NCBI GenBank assembly: GCA_910575545.1
Contig: CAJTFH010000001.1
Span: 186,001 to 250,000, forward strand
Reading direction: 5' to 3'
Length of the DNA: 64,000 bases
Source of the DNA: Bacteroidales bacterium
Lineage (GTDB): Bacteria; Bacteroidota; Bacteroidia; Bacteroidales; Muribaculaceae
Shown: positions 45,442 to 55,744 of the stretch, one piece after another
How positions within the stretch are numbered: position 1 is the first letter of the stretch
How the letters are laid out: each line of letters opens with the position of its first letter
Notes under the pieces: model-generated
What the model was told of the DNA's origin: nothing
The model's database searches: none
The model's input: only the letters and a program-made list of their open reading frames with translations
Position numbers and translations under genes: made by a program

Positions 45442-47994
45442 ATGAAACTTCAAGTTAGCAACACTAATGTCCCCACATGGAGAGACATGACTGTTAAATC
45501 TGATCTTCCTGCCAAGCTCAAACATCTTGAGGAACTGGCAAAAAACCTGTGGTGGGTATGGAACAGCGAGGCAAAAGCCCTGTTCCGCGACCTCAACCCC
45601 GATTTGTGGCGCTCATCAGGAGAGAACCCGGTGATTCTTCTTCAGGGTCTTTCATCAGAACGCCTTGAGGAGGTTATATCCGATAAAGAGATGATGACCC
45701 GCATGGATCATGTCTATAACATGTTCAAGGAATATATGGCCAAGCCCATGCGCAACGACCTTCCGTCGGTGTCATACTTCTCCATGGAATATGGTCTGTG
45801 CAATGCTTTGAAAATCTACTCAGGTGGCCTTGGTGTATTGGCCGGCGACTATATTAAAGAGGCTTCAGATAGTTGCGTGCCTATGACAGCTGTAGGATTC
45901 CTTTACCGCTTTGGCTATTTCACACAGTCTTTGAGCGTTGACGGACAGCAGATTGCGAATTACGAGCCGCAGAACTTCAACCAGTTGCCGATTGAGCAGG
46001 TTATGGATAACGGACGTCCGATGATTGTGGAGATTCCTTATCCGGGCCGCACTATCTACAGCCATGTGTGGAAAGTCAACGTCGGCCGTATGAGTCTGTA
46101 TCTTATGGATACCGATTTCGACATGAACTCTGAGTTTGACCGCGTAATAACACATCAGCTTTATGGGGGTGATTGGGAGAACCGTATCAAGCAGGAGTAT
46201 CTCCTCGGTATCGGCGGTATAATCATGCTGAAAAAACTCGGTATCAAAACCGAACTTTACCACTGCAACGAAGGCCATGCCGCATTGCTTAACCTTCAGC
46301 GTCTGGTCGATTATGTTCAGGAACAGCATCTCGACTTTAACGTAGCGCTCGAACTCGTCAGGGCTTCAAGCCTTTACACCGTCCACACACCTGTGCCTGC
46401 CGGTCACGACTATTTCGACGAAGGCCTCTTCGGCAAATACATGGGTGAGTATCCTGCCAAGCTCGGCATCTCCTGGAACGACCTGATGAACATGGGTCGC
46501 GAAAATCCTAACACCAACGAGCGTTTTTCGATGAGTGTTTTTGCATTGAACACTTGCCAGGAGGCCAATGGCGTAAGCTGGCTTCACGGAGAAGTGTCGA
46601 AAAAAATGTTTGCCGGTATATGGAAGGGCTATAACTGGCAAGAAAGCCATGTTGGTTATGTTACCAACGGTGTCCACATGCCGACATGGGCAGCATCGGA
46701 ATGGAAAGAATTCTATGCAGAAAAACTCGGGCCGAAAGTGTTTGAACATGCCGACAATCCCGAAAACTGGAAAGGAATCTTCAAAGTCAAAGATGAAGAA
46801 ATCTGGAACATGCGCTGCTGCCTCAAAAACAAGTTCATCAACTTTGTAAAACGCGATTTCAAAGCTAAATGGCTTGCAAACCAAGGCGATCCTTCAGCTG
46901 TCATGAAGATTGTTGACAAAATCAATCCGAATGCCCTCATCATCGGTTTTGCCCGCCGTTTTGCCACCTACAAACGTGCCCATCTGCTGTTCACTGATCT
47001 TGAGCGTCTTTCCAAGATTGTCAACAACGAGCAGTTCCCCGTTCAGTTTGTCTTCTCCGGTAAAGCCCACCCCGCCGACGGAGCTGGCCAAGGTCTTATC
47101 AAGCGTATCATGGAAATTTCACGTATGCCGGAATTCCTGGGTAAGATTATCTTCCTTGAAGATTACAACATGATTGTTGCCAAACGCCTGGTTACAGGTG
47201 TTGATATCTGGCTCAATACCCCGACACGTCCGTTGGAGGCATCCGGCACATCAGGAGAGAAAGCCGAGATGAACGGTGTGCTCAACTTCTCAGTGCTGGA
47301 CGGCTGGTGGTATGAAGGTTACCGCTTTAATGAAAAAGCTGGCTGGGCTCTTACAGACAAACGCACTTATACAGACCAGGCACAGCAAGACAAACTCGAT
47401 GCAGCAACAATCTATTCGATGCTTGAAAATGAGATTATCCCCCTTTATTTTGCCAAAAACTCCAAGGGATATTCTCCGGAATGGGTGCAGTATATCAAAC
47501 GTTCTATCGGTGATATAGCCCCCCATTTCACCATGACCCGAATGATTGAAGACTACATTGCCCGCTTCTACAACAAGGAGGCGGAACGGTCGCAGAAACT
47601 CATCGCCAATGATTATGCCCTGGCAAAAGAGATTGTGGCATGGAAAGAAAAAGTGGCTTCTGCATGGGATGGAATCAAAGTGTTTGATGTGGAATCATCT
47701 GACTTGACTAATTCTACCACTGGCAGCGATTTTAATGCACGCGCCATAATCGACACTAATGGCCTTGGCAAAAACATCGGACTTGAACTTGTGGTCTACA
47801 AGAAAGAAGATGGTGAGGAGAGATTCGATTTCACCAAAGCATTCGATGTGGTGAAAGAGGATGGCAATGTGCTCACATATCAGCTTCATATGAAGATGAA
47901 AGATCCCGGCGTGTTCCGCTACGGTTATCGCATTCATCCAGTCAATCCCAACCTGCCTCATCGCATGGATTTCGCCTATACCCGTTGGATTTAA
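45442..47994 (+). CDS. glgP: Alpha-glucan phosphorylase (GT35)
   Basis: 850 residues, the longer DUF3417-containing type: the N-terminal segment [20 protein letters not shown] precedes the catalytic core. Motifs include [43 protein letters not shown] and [18 protein letters not shown] around the pyridoxal phosphate site. It releases glucose-1-phosphate from glycogen. The ORF is downstream of the GT3 synthase and is closed by a terminator at 48019-48052. Confidence 0.94.
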   Translation: MKLQVSNTNVPTWRDMTVKSDLPAKLKHLEELAKNLWWVWNSEAKALFRDLNPDLWRSSGENPVILLQGLSSERLEEVISDKEMMTRMDHVYNMFKEYMAKPMRNDLPSVSYFSMEYGLCNALKIYSGGLGVLAGDYIKEASDSCVPMTAVGFLYRFGYFTQSLSVDGQQIANYEPQNFNQLPIEQVMDNGRPMIVEIPYPGRTIYSHVWKVNVGRMSLYLMDTDFDMNSEFDRVITHQLYGGDWENRIKQEYLLGIGGIIMLKKLGIKTELYHCNEGHAALLNLQRLVDYVQEQHLDFNVALELVRASSLYTVHTPVPAGHDYFDEGLFGKYMGEYPAKLGISWNDLMNMGRENPNTNERFSMSVFALNTCQEANGVSWLHGEVSKKMFAGIWKGYNWQESHVGYVTNGVHMPTWAASEWKEFYAEKLGPKVFEHADNPENWKGIFKVKDEEIWNMRCCLKNKFINFVKRDFKAKWLANQGDPSAVMKIVDKINPNALIIGFARRFATYKRAHLLFTDLERLSKIVNNEQFPVQFVFSGKAHPADGAGQGLIKRIMEISRMPEFLGKIIFLEDYNMIVAKRLVTGVDIWLNTPTRPLEASGTSGEKAEMNGVLNFSVLDGWWYEGYRFNEKAGWALTDKRTYTDQAQQDKLDAATIYSMLENEIIPLYFAKNSKGYSPEWVQYIKRSIGDIAPHFTMTRMIEDYIARFYNKEAERSQKLIANDYALAKEIVAWKEKVASAWDGIKVFDVESSDLTNSTTGSDFNARAIIDTNGLGKNIGLELVVYKKEDGEERFDFTKAFDVVKEDGNVLTYQLHMKMKDPGVFRYGYRIHPVNPNLPHRMDFAYTRWI

Positions 47995-48018
47995 TCCAAC
48001 TGACTTGACTTTGAAAAC

Positions 48019-48052
48019 AGACAGAGCGTGCGTTCAACCACACGCTCTGTCT
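48019..48052 (+). terminator. Terminator of the glycogen operon
   Basis: A 12-base stem (48019-48030 with 48041-48052; AGACAGAGCGTG) has a 10-base loop and is followed by TTAATAATATTA. Confidence 0.8.
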
Positions 48053-48099
48053 TTAATAATATTATATTCACCACAGGCTATTATTAAAAGCGTAATGCA

Positions 48100-49899
48100 A
48101 TGAAATTTATTAAGTTGGGTAAAAATTATCATATAGGGGGGGGGTATTACTTGATATGTGCCATGTCTACGCTCATACCTTTATGTCTATTCTCGGCTAT
48201 AATCGGAGAAGAGCAATCAGCAAGGTTTTCCAGATTTATTATCATATTGGGGTCAGAGTGCCTCTTGATTATGTCGCCAATATGGTTAGCCGGAAAAAGG
48301 TGGCGTTTAATGGCAAGTTTCATTGTGGCATCGATTTGCCTGTTTTGTCTGGTGAATACTCTATATTACAGATATTGGCAAGATTTAATTCCGTATCATT
48401 CCATTATAAATGTCCAAAGCTACAATTCATTTGTATTCAGAAGTATACCTGATCTCCTACGCCCGATAGATTGCTTATATATGGTTTGTGCCATCGTACC
48501 GTTTATTAGCTACCGATGGTTGAAAATGCGTGATATCGACAGATTTCCTGTCAAAGTGGGTATAACAGTGATTGTTATGACTCTGATGATTTTCGGAAGC
48601 GTGAGACTGCTGGCATTAAACGCAAGGGTCAACCATATGCAATCAAACGGGAAATATGAATATGATTATTCTGACGCATGGAACGACATGCTTTACGGGC
48701 AATGGAGCCGGCCGGACTCATGGCGCAATTCAGGATTGTGTTTCTATTTCGTGGGCCAATTGTTGACCCTCGGAGATTCTTTAACAATTTCTTTATCTGA
48801 TGATGAAAAGAAAGCCGTGGATGAATTCATCTCAAATCCATATGGAGGTTCTTATGCCCATGCATTCACCGGGAATAAATCGAAAAATCTGATTCTCATC
48901 ATAGTAGAATCCCTAAATTCAAATATTATAGAACGTGAAGTAAACGGGCAGGAATTAACCCCGGTGTTAAATAGCCTGATAAAGTCTGACTATGTTTTAA
49001 GTTGTACAAAAGTTGTATCACAAATCAAAGACGGCTGTTCGTCTGATGGACAAATGATATACAATACCGGGCTATTACCCGTCAAAAACGGAGTAGCGGC
49101 AATGCTTTTCGGCACAAACGCCTTTAAATCGTTAGTGACTCAGATAAAAGTGAAATCGGCCAAGGAAATCATTGCCGAACAAGGCTCGGTATGGAACCAC
49201 ACTGTAACATCATCGAGTTTCGGTTATGATGAGCTAATCGAAAAAGTGACAGATAAAATTGAGGCAGAAAAAGGCCAACGTCATGGCCATGATGCCTCTA
49301 TCTTTATGTATGCCTTAGATGAGATGCCTAAACTGCCAAAACCGTTTTTGTTGGAACTGACAACATTATCAATGCATTCCCCATATAAAGACCCCAATGC
49401 TACTATCGCCGATTTTTTGGTTAATCAGCCTGATACCCCTATTCAGGTTGCCAATTATTATCGTATGGCGAATTATTTCGATACACAGCTCGGATTGTTT
49501 TTAGATCATCTGAAACGGTCTGGCGTTTATGATGAGTCGGTCATAGTGATTGCTTCAGACCATAACATGAGGTTATCCGGTGATGAAGAAAGTGGAAAAT
49601 CTCCAATAGTATTTATAGCCCTGAATGCGGGTATAACCAAGATGATTGATTATCCTGTCGGACAGATTGACGTATTTCCCACCATCCTCGACCTGATGGG
49701 TGTTGAAGATTGTTCATGGCGTGGATTAGGAATAAGTATGTTTAATTCTGAAAACCGCTCTGCAGTTGATGTGAACGGAGTTCTTCATGGCAAATCAACT
49801 CCGGAAATCGACCAACGGAAAAAAGATGCGTGGGATATATCAGATATGATTATCCGCTCAAACTATTTTGATGTAACGCAGGAACAATCAGTTAATTAA
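48100..49899 (+). CDS. LTA-synthase-like membrane phosphotransferase (sulfatase fold), with G9 tract
   Basis: 599 residues. Five N-terminal membrane helices (to about 172) are followed by an extracytoplasmic sulfatase/LtaS-like domain: ILIIVESLNSN with metal ligand E270, VNGQELTPVLN, QIKDGCSSDGQM where S314 sits at the LtaS threonine nucleophile, ASDHN metal site and GQIDVFPTILDLMG. The family transfers phosphoglycerol or phosphoethanolamine from lipids to glycans or lipids. Codons 13-15 are GGG GGG GGG (48136-48144), a possible slippage site: minus one gives an early TGA. A very similar paralogue follows. Confidence 0.87.
   Translation: MKFIKLGKNYHIGGGYYLICAMSTLIPLCLFSAIIGEEQSARFSRFIIILGSECLLIMSPIWLAGKRWRLMASFIVASICLFCLVNTLYYRYWQDLIPYHSIINVQSYNSFVFRSIPDLLRPIDCLYMVCAIVPFISYRWLKMRDIDRFPVKVGITVIVMTLMIFGSVRLLALNARVNHMQSNGKYEYDYSDAWNDMLYGQWSRPDSWRNSGLCFYFVGQLLTLGDSLTISLSDDEKKAVDEFISNPYGGSYAHAFTGNKSKNLILIIVESLNSNIIEREVNGQELTPVLNSLIKSDYVLSCTKVVSQIKDGCSSDGQMIYNTGLLPVKNGVAAMLFGTNAFKSLVTQIKVKSAKEIIAEQGSVWNHTVTSSSFGYDELIEKVTDKIEAEKGQRHGHDASIFMYALDEMPKLPKPFLLELTTLSMHSPYKDPNATIADFLVNQPDTPIQVANYYRMANYFDTQLGLFLDHLKRSGVYDESVIVIASDHNMRLSGDEESGKSPIVFIALNAGITKMIDYPVGQIDVFPTILDLMGVEDCSWRGLGISMFNSENRSAVDVNGVLHGKSTPEIDQRKKDAWDISDMIIRSNYFDVTQEQSVN
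48136..48144 (+). repeat. Nine-G homopolymer in coding sequence
   Basis: G9 covers codons 13-15 of the LtaS-like gene. Loss of one G would give a TGA within three codons; gain of one would shift to a frame open to about 48452. This length is in the range at which G tracts vary in other bacteria. Confidence 0.7.
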
Positions 49900-49947
49900 C
49901 TTGTGAGTTTGTGTAATATTTGCCAATATATCAGTAATTCAGCATAC

Positions 49948-51723
49948 ATGAATAAAGAATGCATTAATAATAAAAAAGAGGCCTGGCTTAGGATGGCAGT
50001 ATTTTATGGTATTTGCACGGGCTGCCTGCTGGGAGTGCTGTATATATTTGTTGATTCCATAGGCAGAACCACATACTTGATTAAAGACCTGATTGTGTTT
50101 GGCAGTGAAAGTCTGCTACTGATGTCTCCAATATGGATTATTGGAAGGAGATGGCGGTGGACTGCCACTTTGGTTATTACTTTAGTCTGCCTGTTTTTAT
50201 TTGCCAATATCCTATATTTCAGATATTGGCAGGATTTAATACCGCTTCATACCATTTTCGACCATAAGAGTTATAACAGCCTGGTGTTTGCCAATGTGCC
50301 GGATTTGTTGCAGATACAGGATTCCTTTTTTCTATTGGCCATCATCGTTCCTATTGCCGGTTATCGATTCCTGCATATAGAATCGATTATGGCATTCCCT
50401 TTAAAACAATCCATATTATTGCCATTGGGCGCAATAGCCATTTATATCATGGCCCAGTTATTATCGGCAAATGCATTGAAAAATTACATGCATTCTACCG
50501 GAGAACACACATATACAATCAGGGATGCCATAGCATATAAATTCAAGGTGTTATCTACCAGGCTTGCCAGCTGGAAATCAAACGGACTCGTATGTTACAC
50601 TATCGGGCAGCTATTGCATCTTCCGGATTATAACGGCATACGCTTGTCAGCTGAAGAAGAAAACATGATAAAACGGCATATCGGGGTTAATGTTTGCACT
50701 GACACAATTTGTGGTAACAAAGGGAAGAATCTGATTCTGATAATTGTGGAATCTTTAAATGCGGATGTGGTTAACATGCATGTCAATGGGCGCCCATTGA
50801 CACCGGTTCTCAACCGGTTGCTTGAAGCAGAGGGAACCATCAGTTGTCTGAATGTGATTTCTCAAGTTAAAGACGGAGGCTCTTCAGACGGTCAGATGAT
50901 CTATAACACCGGATTGTTGCCTATTAAAAACGGTTCTGCCGCAATGTTGTTTGGATCGAATGACTACCCATCGTTAATCAGCACTCTAAAACCAGCCTCA
51001 TCGATGGAAATCATCGCTGAAAACGGGAATATCTGGAATCACAGAACCACATCGACCAGTTTCGGTTATGACCGGCTTGAAGAGGAGGTTACCCGTAGGG
51101 TCTCATCGATGGCAGGAAACACACAAGGTAATGATGCCGCTGTTTTCAGATTTGCTGTTGATAGAATCGATGATATGCCGGAACCATTTATAATGGAAAT
51201 CACCACATTGTCGATGCATTCACCGTTTCAGGATGCCGGCGCAGAATTTGCTCCATATCTGAAAGTCATCAACGGAATGCCGCCCTATATGGCCAATTAT
51301 TACAGGATGACCAACTATTTCGACACACAATTAGGCATTTTCCTTGACAGGTTAAAGTCATCAGGCATATATGACCGGTCTGTAATAATAATTGCATCAG
51401 ACCATAACGTGCCACTTCATGGCGAAAGCGAAATTGGGGGAGCGCCGATTGTATTTGTGGCGCTCAACACAGGTCTCACAAAATCAATTGACCGGATTGT
51501 TGGCCAGATTGATGTGTTTCCGACCATTATAGATATTATGGGCGGCGGAGACTGGCGTGGAGTCGGATTAAGCATGTTACTCGACAACAACAGTTCCGCA
51601 GTAGACGCGACAGGGAAGCTCTATGGTCATTCCACTCCGGAAATCGACCGCTATAAGGCGGATGCATGGCAAATATCCGACCTTATTATCCGCTCAAACT
51701 ATTTTGCAAGAGACACTGATTGA
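49948..51723 (+). CDS. LTA-synthase-like membrane phosphotransferase, second tandem copy
   Basis: 591 residues from the ATG at 49948 (MNKECINNKKEAWLRMAVFY); a GTG at 49903 would add 15 residues without support. It is visibly paralogous to the preceding gene along its whole length: RYWQDLIPLHTIF, NLILIIVESLNADVV, QVKDGGSSDGQMIYN with S312 at the nucleophile position, ASDHNVPLHG and GQIDVFPTIIDIMGG. It has five helices and one external catalytic domain. It lacks the G tract. The duplicated pair may modify different acceptors. It ends at a strong terminator. Confidence 0.87.
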   Translation: MNKECINNKKEAWLRMAVFYGICTGCLLGVLYIFVDSIGRTTYLIKDLIVFGSESLLLMSPIWIIGRRWRWTATLVITLVCLFLFANILYFRYWQDLIPLHTIFDHKSYNSLVFANVPDLLQIQDSFFLLAIIVPIAGYRFLHIESIMAFPLKQSILLPLGAIAIYIMAQLLSANALKNYMHSTGEHTYTIRDAIAYKFKVLSTRLASWKSNGLVCYTIGQLLHLPDYNGIRLSAEEENMIKRHIGVNVCTDTICGNKGKNLILIIVESLNADVVNMHVNGRPLTPVLNRLLEAEGTISCLNVISQVKDGGSSDGQMIYNTGLLPIKNGSAAMLFGSNDYPSLISTLKPASSMEIIAENGNIWNHRTTSTSFGYDRLEEEVTRRVSSMAGNTQGNDAAVFRFAVDRIDDMPEPFIMEITTLSMHSPFQDAGAEFAPYLKVINGMPPYMANYYRMTNYFDTQLGIFLDRLKSSGIYDRSVIIIASDHNVPLHGESEIGGAPIVFVALNTGLTKSIDRIVGQIDVFPTIIDIMGGGDWRGVGLSMLLDNNSSAVDATGKLYGHSTPEIDRYKADAWQISDLIIRSNYFARDTD

Positions 51724-51763
51724 GTGAAGTCATCAACATTAGAAGGCTCCAAAGCATCCCCCA

Positions 51764-51813
51764 AAAAATAAGGAAGCGGCATGTCAGATTAAACATGCCG
51801 CTTCCTTATTTTT
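51764..51813. terminator. Bidirectional terminator
   Basis: A perfect 21-base stem (51764-51784 with 51793-51813) with an 8-base loop lies between the convergent LtaS-like and dnaJ genes; A-run and T-run arms serve both directions. Confidence 0.9.
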
Positions 51814-51827
51814 CAGACCGCTCGTTA

Positions 51828-53009
51828 TTATTCAAAAATATGTTTTAATTTTGAAAACAACCGCTGCTTTGTAGATTCAGAGGGTCTGATGTTAGGTTGG
51901 TCACGCAATGATTCAAATGCAGATTTTTCCGTATCGGTTAAAGACTCAGGCACGAATACCATAACGTTAATCAGCTCATCACCCGTGCCACGGCCTTCCG
52001 GCGAAGGCAACCCCTTGCCACGCAAACGAAGCACTTTACCGGGTTGTGTGCCGGCTGGGATTGTCAATCTTGCCCGACCGGTGATAGTCGGAACCTCAAC
52101 TGCACCTCCGAGAGCTGCCGTAGGAATATCAAGCATCAGGTTGTAGATTACATCATTCCCGTCGCGAATAAGCTCAGGATGTTTCACTTCCTGAATCACC
52201 ACCAGCAGGTCGCCGTTTACTCCTCCACGACGCGGAGCATTACCTTTACCTTTTACGGTAAGAGTCATGCCATCCTGCACACCTGCGGGTATGTGGAATG
52301 AAACCAGCTCTTCGCGCCGTTGAACACCTTCGCCATTGCAATAAGAACAGGTTTGGGAAATTATTTTCCCTTCACCTTCACATTGCGGACAGATGCCCAC
52401 TGCTTCTTGCGGGCCGAAAATGCCCTGCACAATCTGGCTGATTGTGCCAGTTCCATGGCAGGTGGGGCAGGTTGTAAACGCCGTGCCATCTTTCGCACCG
52501 GTTCCGTTGCAATGTTCGCATTTCACATTGGTGGGTATCTTCAACGTTTTGTCGACGCCCGACTGTATTTCAGCCAATGTCATTTTGACTGTTATACGAA
52601 GGTCGGAACCCCGTCGCTGGGGCTTTTGCCTCCGACGCGACGAACGTCCGCCTGTAGCACCGCCGAATCCGCCTCCGAAATTGAAATGGCCGCCGAATAT
52701 GTCGCCGAATTGAGAGAAAATATCCTCCATCGACATGCCACCGGCACTGTAATAACCGCCTTGGCCACCACCAAAGCCCTGAGGCCCCATCGAATGCCCG
52801 AATTGGTCATACCTCTGGCGTTTTTCATCGTTTGAAAGAACTTCATAAGCCTCAGCGGCCTCTTTAAACCGTTCTTCCGCAGCCTTATCACCAGGATTTT
52901 TATCAGGATGATATTTAATGGCCAACTTCCTGTAGGCTTTCTTTATTTCATCAGCGCTGGCGTTTTTTTCAACACCAAGCACTTCATAATAATCTCTTTT
53001 TTGCTCCAT
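51828..53009 (-). CDS. dnaJ: Chaperone protein DnaJ
   Basis: 393 residues. The J domain ([23 protein letters not shown] motif in [17 protein letters not shown]), a G/F-rich linker, four CxxCxGxG zinc repeats ([32 protein letters not shown]) and the C-terminal substrate-binding domains are complete. It stimulates DnaK. It follows grpE by 45 bases on the minus strand; dnaK is not in this window. Confidence 0.96.
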   Translation of the reverse strand: MEQKRDYYEVLGVEKNASADEIKKAYRKLAIKYHPDKNPGDKAAEERFKEAAEAYEVLSNDEKRQRYDQFGHSMGPQGFGGGQGGYYSAGGMSMEDIFSQFGDIFGGHFNFGGGFGGATGGRSSRRRQKPQRRGSDLRITVKMTLAEIQSGVDKTLKIPTNVKCEHCNGTGAKDGTAFTTCPTCHGTGTISQIVQGIFGPQEAVGICPQCEGEGKIISQTCSYCNGEGVQRREELVSFHIPAGVQDGMTLTVKGKGNAPRRGGVNGDLLVVIQEVKHPELIRDGNDVIYNLMLDIPTAALGGAVEVPTITGRARLTIPAGTQPGKVLRLRGKGLPSPEGRGTGDELINVMVFVPESLTDTEKSAFESLRDQPNIRPSESTKQRLFSKLKHIFE

Positions 53010-53054
53010 TGTTATGGTGTGCTATATAATGCGTATGATATTGAAACGGCAATG

Positions 53055-53681
53055 TTATTGCGCAACAACAACTTTGGCGTGTCTCAACACTTTGTCATTG
53101 ATTGTGTAGCCTTTTGAAACGGTATCTTTAACCTTGCCACGTTCTTCATCAGATTCCGCAGGAACCATGGCTACAGCCTCGTGAAGCTCAGTGTCGAATG
53201 CTGCACCTGTAGACTGCATCTCCTTAACATCGTTGTCAGCCAGATATTTAATCAGTTTGTTATAAATCAGGCGCATCCCTTCTTTAACCGCTTCTGCATC
53301 ATTGGTGTCGCGTATGGCTTCCAAACCTCTTTCAAAATCATCGATGATAGGAAGAATGCCTTTCAATGCCTTTTCAGCGGCAGATTTAATCAAGTCGGTA
53401 CGCTCACGGAGGGTACGTTTCCTGAAATTATCAAATTCAGCCATCAGAAACAGGTATTCCTTCTTTTCTTTTTCAATCTCTTCTTCCTTTTGATTCAACA
53501 GGTTCTTAAGAGATTCAAGTTCTGACATCTCTACAGACCCGTCATCAGTGGGGTCAACATCATCGATAACTGCGTCTTCATTATCCTCAAAAGTTTTTGC
53601 CGACGGTCTTTCCGATGCAACATGCTGATTGACCGGCTGCTTATTGTCACCTGCATTCCGGTCTTTATTATTCCGATTCAT
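53055..53681 (-). CDS. grpE: Nucleotide exchange factor GrpE
   Basis: 208 residues. A hydrophilic N-terminal extension, the coiled-coil KNLLNQKEEEIEKEKKEYLF, FDNFRKRTLRERTDLIKSA, LKGILPIIDDFERGLEA and the beta-wing end VSKGYTINDKVLRHAKVVVAQ identify GrpE. It exchanges ADP on DnaK. It is the first gene of the grpE-dnaJ unit; no CIRCE element or other heat-shock operator was recognised in the 170 bases upstream. Confidence 0.95.
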   Translation of the reverse strand: MNRNNKDRNAGDNKQPVNQHVASERPSAKTFEDNEDAVIDDVDPTDDGSVEMSELESLKNLLNQKEEEIEKEKKEYLFLMAEFDNFRKRTLRERTDLIKSAAEKALKGILPIIDDFERGLEAIRDTNDAEAVKEGMRLIYNKLIKYLADNDVKEMQSTGAAFDTELHEAVAMVPAESDEERGKVKDTVSKGYTINDKVLRHAKVVVAQ

Positions 53682-53851
53682 ATATTGTTGTTTATTATTA
53701 ACGATGTTTAGTCAAATGTCATTGGCAATACAAGCAAAAACTTTGCCAAATCATTGCTCATTTGCAATTGGCATCAGCCATATACGCTCAAACGGCTGTT
53801 TCATTCAATTTTATAAAAGAATAACAACTCTCGCAAGTGATGGGTTTAGGC

Positions 53852-54685
53852 CTACGAGAAGAGTTTTTTGACGAAGATGTCACATCCTGTAAATTTCGCC
53901 GACAAGGAATCTGTCAATATGTCACCGTAGAATAACCCGAATACCGAAGATCCGCTACCAGACATCGCAGAATACACGGCTCCCATATCTATAAGGTTGT
54001 CTTTCACCGATTTTATTTCAGGATATTTGATAAACACCGATTTTTCAAAATCATTTTTCACCTTTCCTTGCCATTGGTCAACAGTATGGGTGGTCAACAG
54101 TTCCGGGAGTTTAAGAGCCGGTACACATGGAGCCACTCCTGCATATGCATCTTTAGTAGATACTGCCACTGGCGGTTTAACCACAATAACCCAAAGATTC
54201 TCGGGCAACACAAGGTTTATGGGCGAGAGGGTGGTGCCGGTTCCTTCACATAGCATGGGCCGGTTATAGATAAAAAACGGACAATCAGCACCCAACGATG
54301 AAGCCATCCCGGCCAACAACTCGTCTGAGAATCCTAACAAAAACATCTCATTTATCGTTTTCAAAGCAAAAGCGGCATCAGCCGACCCGCCCCCCAGTCC
54401 GGCTCCGTCGGGAATCACTTTATGCAGAAAGATATTCACACTGGGGAAACCGGCATAATTTCTCATCAGTGCAACCGCCTTCATAACAAGATTTTTATCC
54501 GGAGGGCAGTCTATGCTACGGCCCGATATGCTGAGATGATCCCGATCGCCATCAGATATGACGATTTCCAGCACATCACACCATGGAATAGGCATCATAA
54601 CCGTAGATATATCGTGATAACCGTCTGAACGACGGTTTAAGACATCAAGACCGATATTGATTTTAGCATTAGGGAAAACTATCAT
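53852..54685 (-). CDS. ispE: 4-diphosphocytidyl-2-C-methyl-D-erythritol kinase
   Basis: 277 residues. The GHMP-kinase layout shows PNAKINIGLDVLNRRSDGYHD at the start, the ATP-binding IPDGAGLGGGSADAAFAL, and SGSGSSVFGLF near the end. It phosphorylates CDP-ME in the methylerythritol phosphate pathway to isoprenoids. It is divergent from the membrane-protein gene at 54800 and 170 bases upstream of grpE on the same strand. Confidence 0.94.
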   Translation of the reverse strand: MIVFPNAKINIGLDVLNRRSDGYHDISTVMMPIPWCDVLEIVISDGDRDHLSISGRSIDCPPDKNLVMKAVALMRNYAGFPSVNIFLHKVIPDGAGLGGGSADAAFALKTINEMFLLGFSDELLAGMASSLGADCPFFIYNRPMLCEGTGTTLSPINLVLPENLWVIVVKPPVAVSTKDAYAGVAPCVPALKLPELLTTHTVDQWQGKVKNDFEKSVFIKYPEIKSVKDNLIDMGAVYSAMSGSGSSVFGLFYGDILTDSLSAKFTGCDIFVKKLFS

Positions 54686-54799
54686 GGATTTTTCAAATTT
54701 CCGGCAAACTTAAAAAAAAAAGCACTATCTTGCAACCTTCAAACAGCCTCATGCATCTAAAAGATAAACATGATTTGAAAATCAAAAAAACACGACGAT

Positions 54800-55666
54800 A
54801 TGAAAAAACTACCATCAATTCTGGCCACCATCTTATTTCCATTCGCCATGGCCGGCCAACCTCAAACAAACATAACCGAGAATCCCGATTCAATCATCCA
54901 AACTGATTCGATAGTTGTTGCAGAGGCTGTCCCTACAATAGAAGAGAATACACTGACATCAGAGAACCCATTGACATCATCCCTGACGGTCATAGATGGC
55001 GATGAATATGTTTTGACTGACGGCAAGGCCTACAAAATCGACGACCTTGCGAACTATGACAAAGGCGATACCAAAGCGCGTTTGATTCAGAAAGTTGTGA
55101 TGCTCGCAATTTGTTTCATCGTGCCATGTGTGACAATTCTCGCAATTCTAATCATTCTCATGGTATTTTTCCTGAAGAAGAACCGTTCAAGAGACGGAAT
55201 CATACAAAAAGCCATCGACTCCGGCTATCAGCTTCCTGATTCATTTTATACAGGACAACGAACAGTATTTGTCGATCAATCATACCCCACTGACAATAGT
55301 GCTGTAGACAATGATTCCGCAAAAGGGCCTTTCGGATTCAAAATGACAGATCCGTCGATACGTGACCCTAAGAAATTTTCATCCGGAGTGACATTAGCTG
55401 CTGTCGGCCTTGCAATACTACTGTTTTTTGTATGCCAAAGAGAGTGGGGAATCGGATTACTTGCCGGAGGCATTCCTCTGTTTATCGGCCTGGGTCGCTT
55501 GATAGGATATTTTTATATCCCCGGATATACATCTGCCGGATTAAAAAAAGACGATTATTACCGCCAGCATGTATATAATCATTACAGCCGCAAAAACAAT
55601 CATATCGAGCCCCAAACGCCATCATGCCCGCCTCCGTGTCCGGGAGAGAGGAACGAAAATAGATGA
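54800..55666 (+). CDS. Membrane protein, DUF6249-like, linked to sigma factor
   Basis: 288 residues. A signal-like N-terminus (MKKLPSILATILFPFAMAGQ) is followed by an acidic extracytoplasmic stretch, a helix at about 100-122, a cytoplasmic part, and two further helices at about 196-235. It lies directly before an ECF sigma gene and a small membrane protein. In Bacteroidales such DUF6249-type proteins commonly adjoin sigma factors; the family call is from memory and moderate. A role in sensing or in anti-sigma control is inferred. Confidence 0.65.
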   Translation: MKKLPSILATILFPFAMAGQPQTNITENPDSIIQTDSIVVAEAVPTIEENTLTSENPLTSSLTVIDGDEYVLTDGKAYKIDDLANYDKGDTKARLIQKVVMLAICFIVPCVTILAILIILMVFFLKKNRSRDGIIQKAIDSGYQLPDSFYTGQRTVFVDQSYPTDNSAVDNDSAKGPFGFKMTDPSIRDPKKFSSGVTLAAVGLAILLFFVCQREWGIGLLAGGIPLFIGLGRLIGYFYIPGYTSAGLKKDDYYRQHVYNHYSRKNNHIEPQTPSCPPPCPGERNENR

Positions 55667-55744
55667 GGCATGTATAACCAAAACGGCATAACTTCATTTG
55701 TCAAGCATTAGAAAACCGAAATCAAATCACAGCACCGAAAGCTA

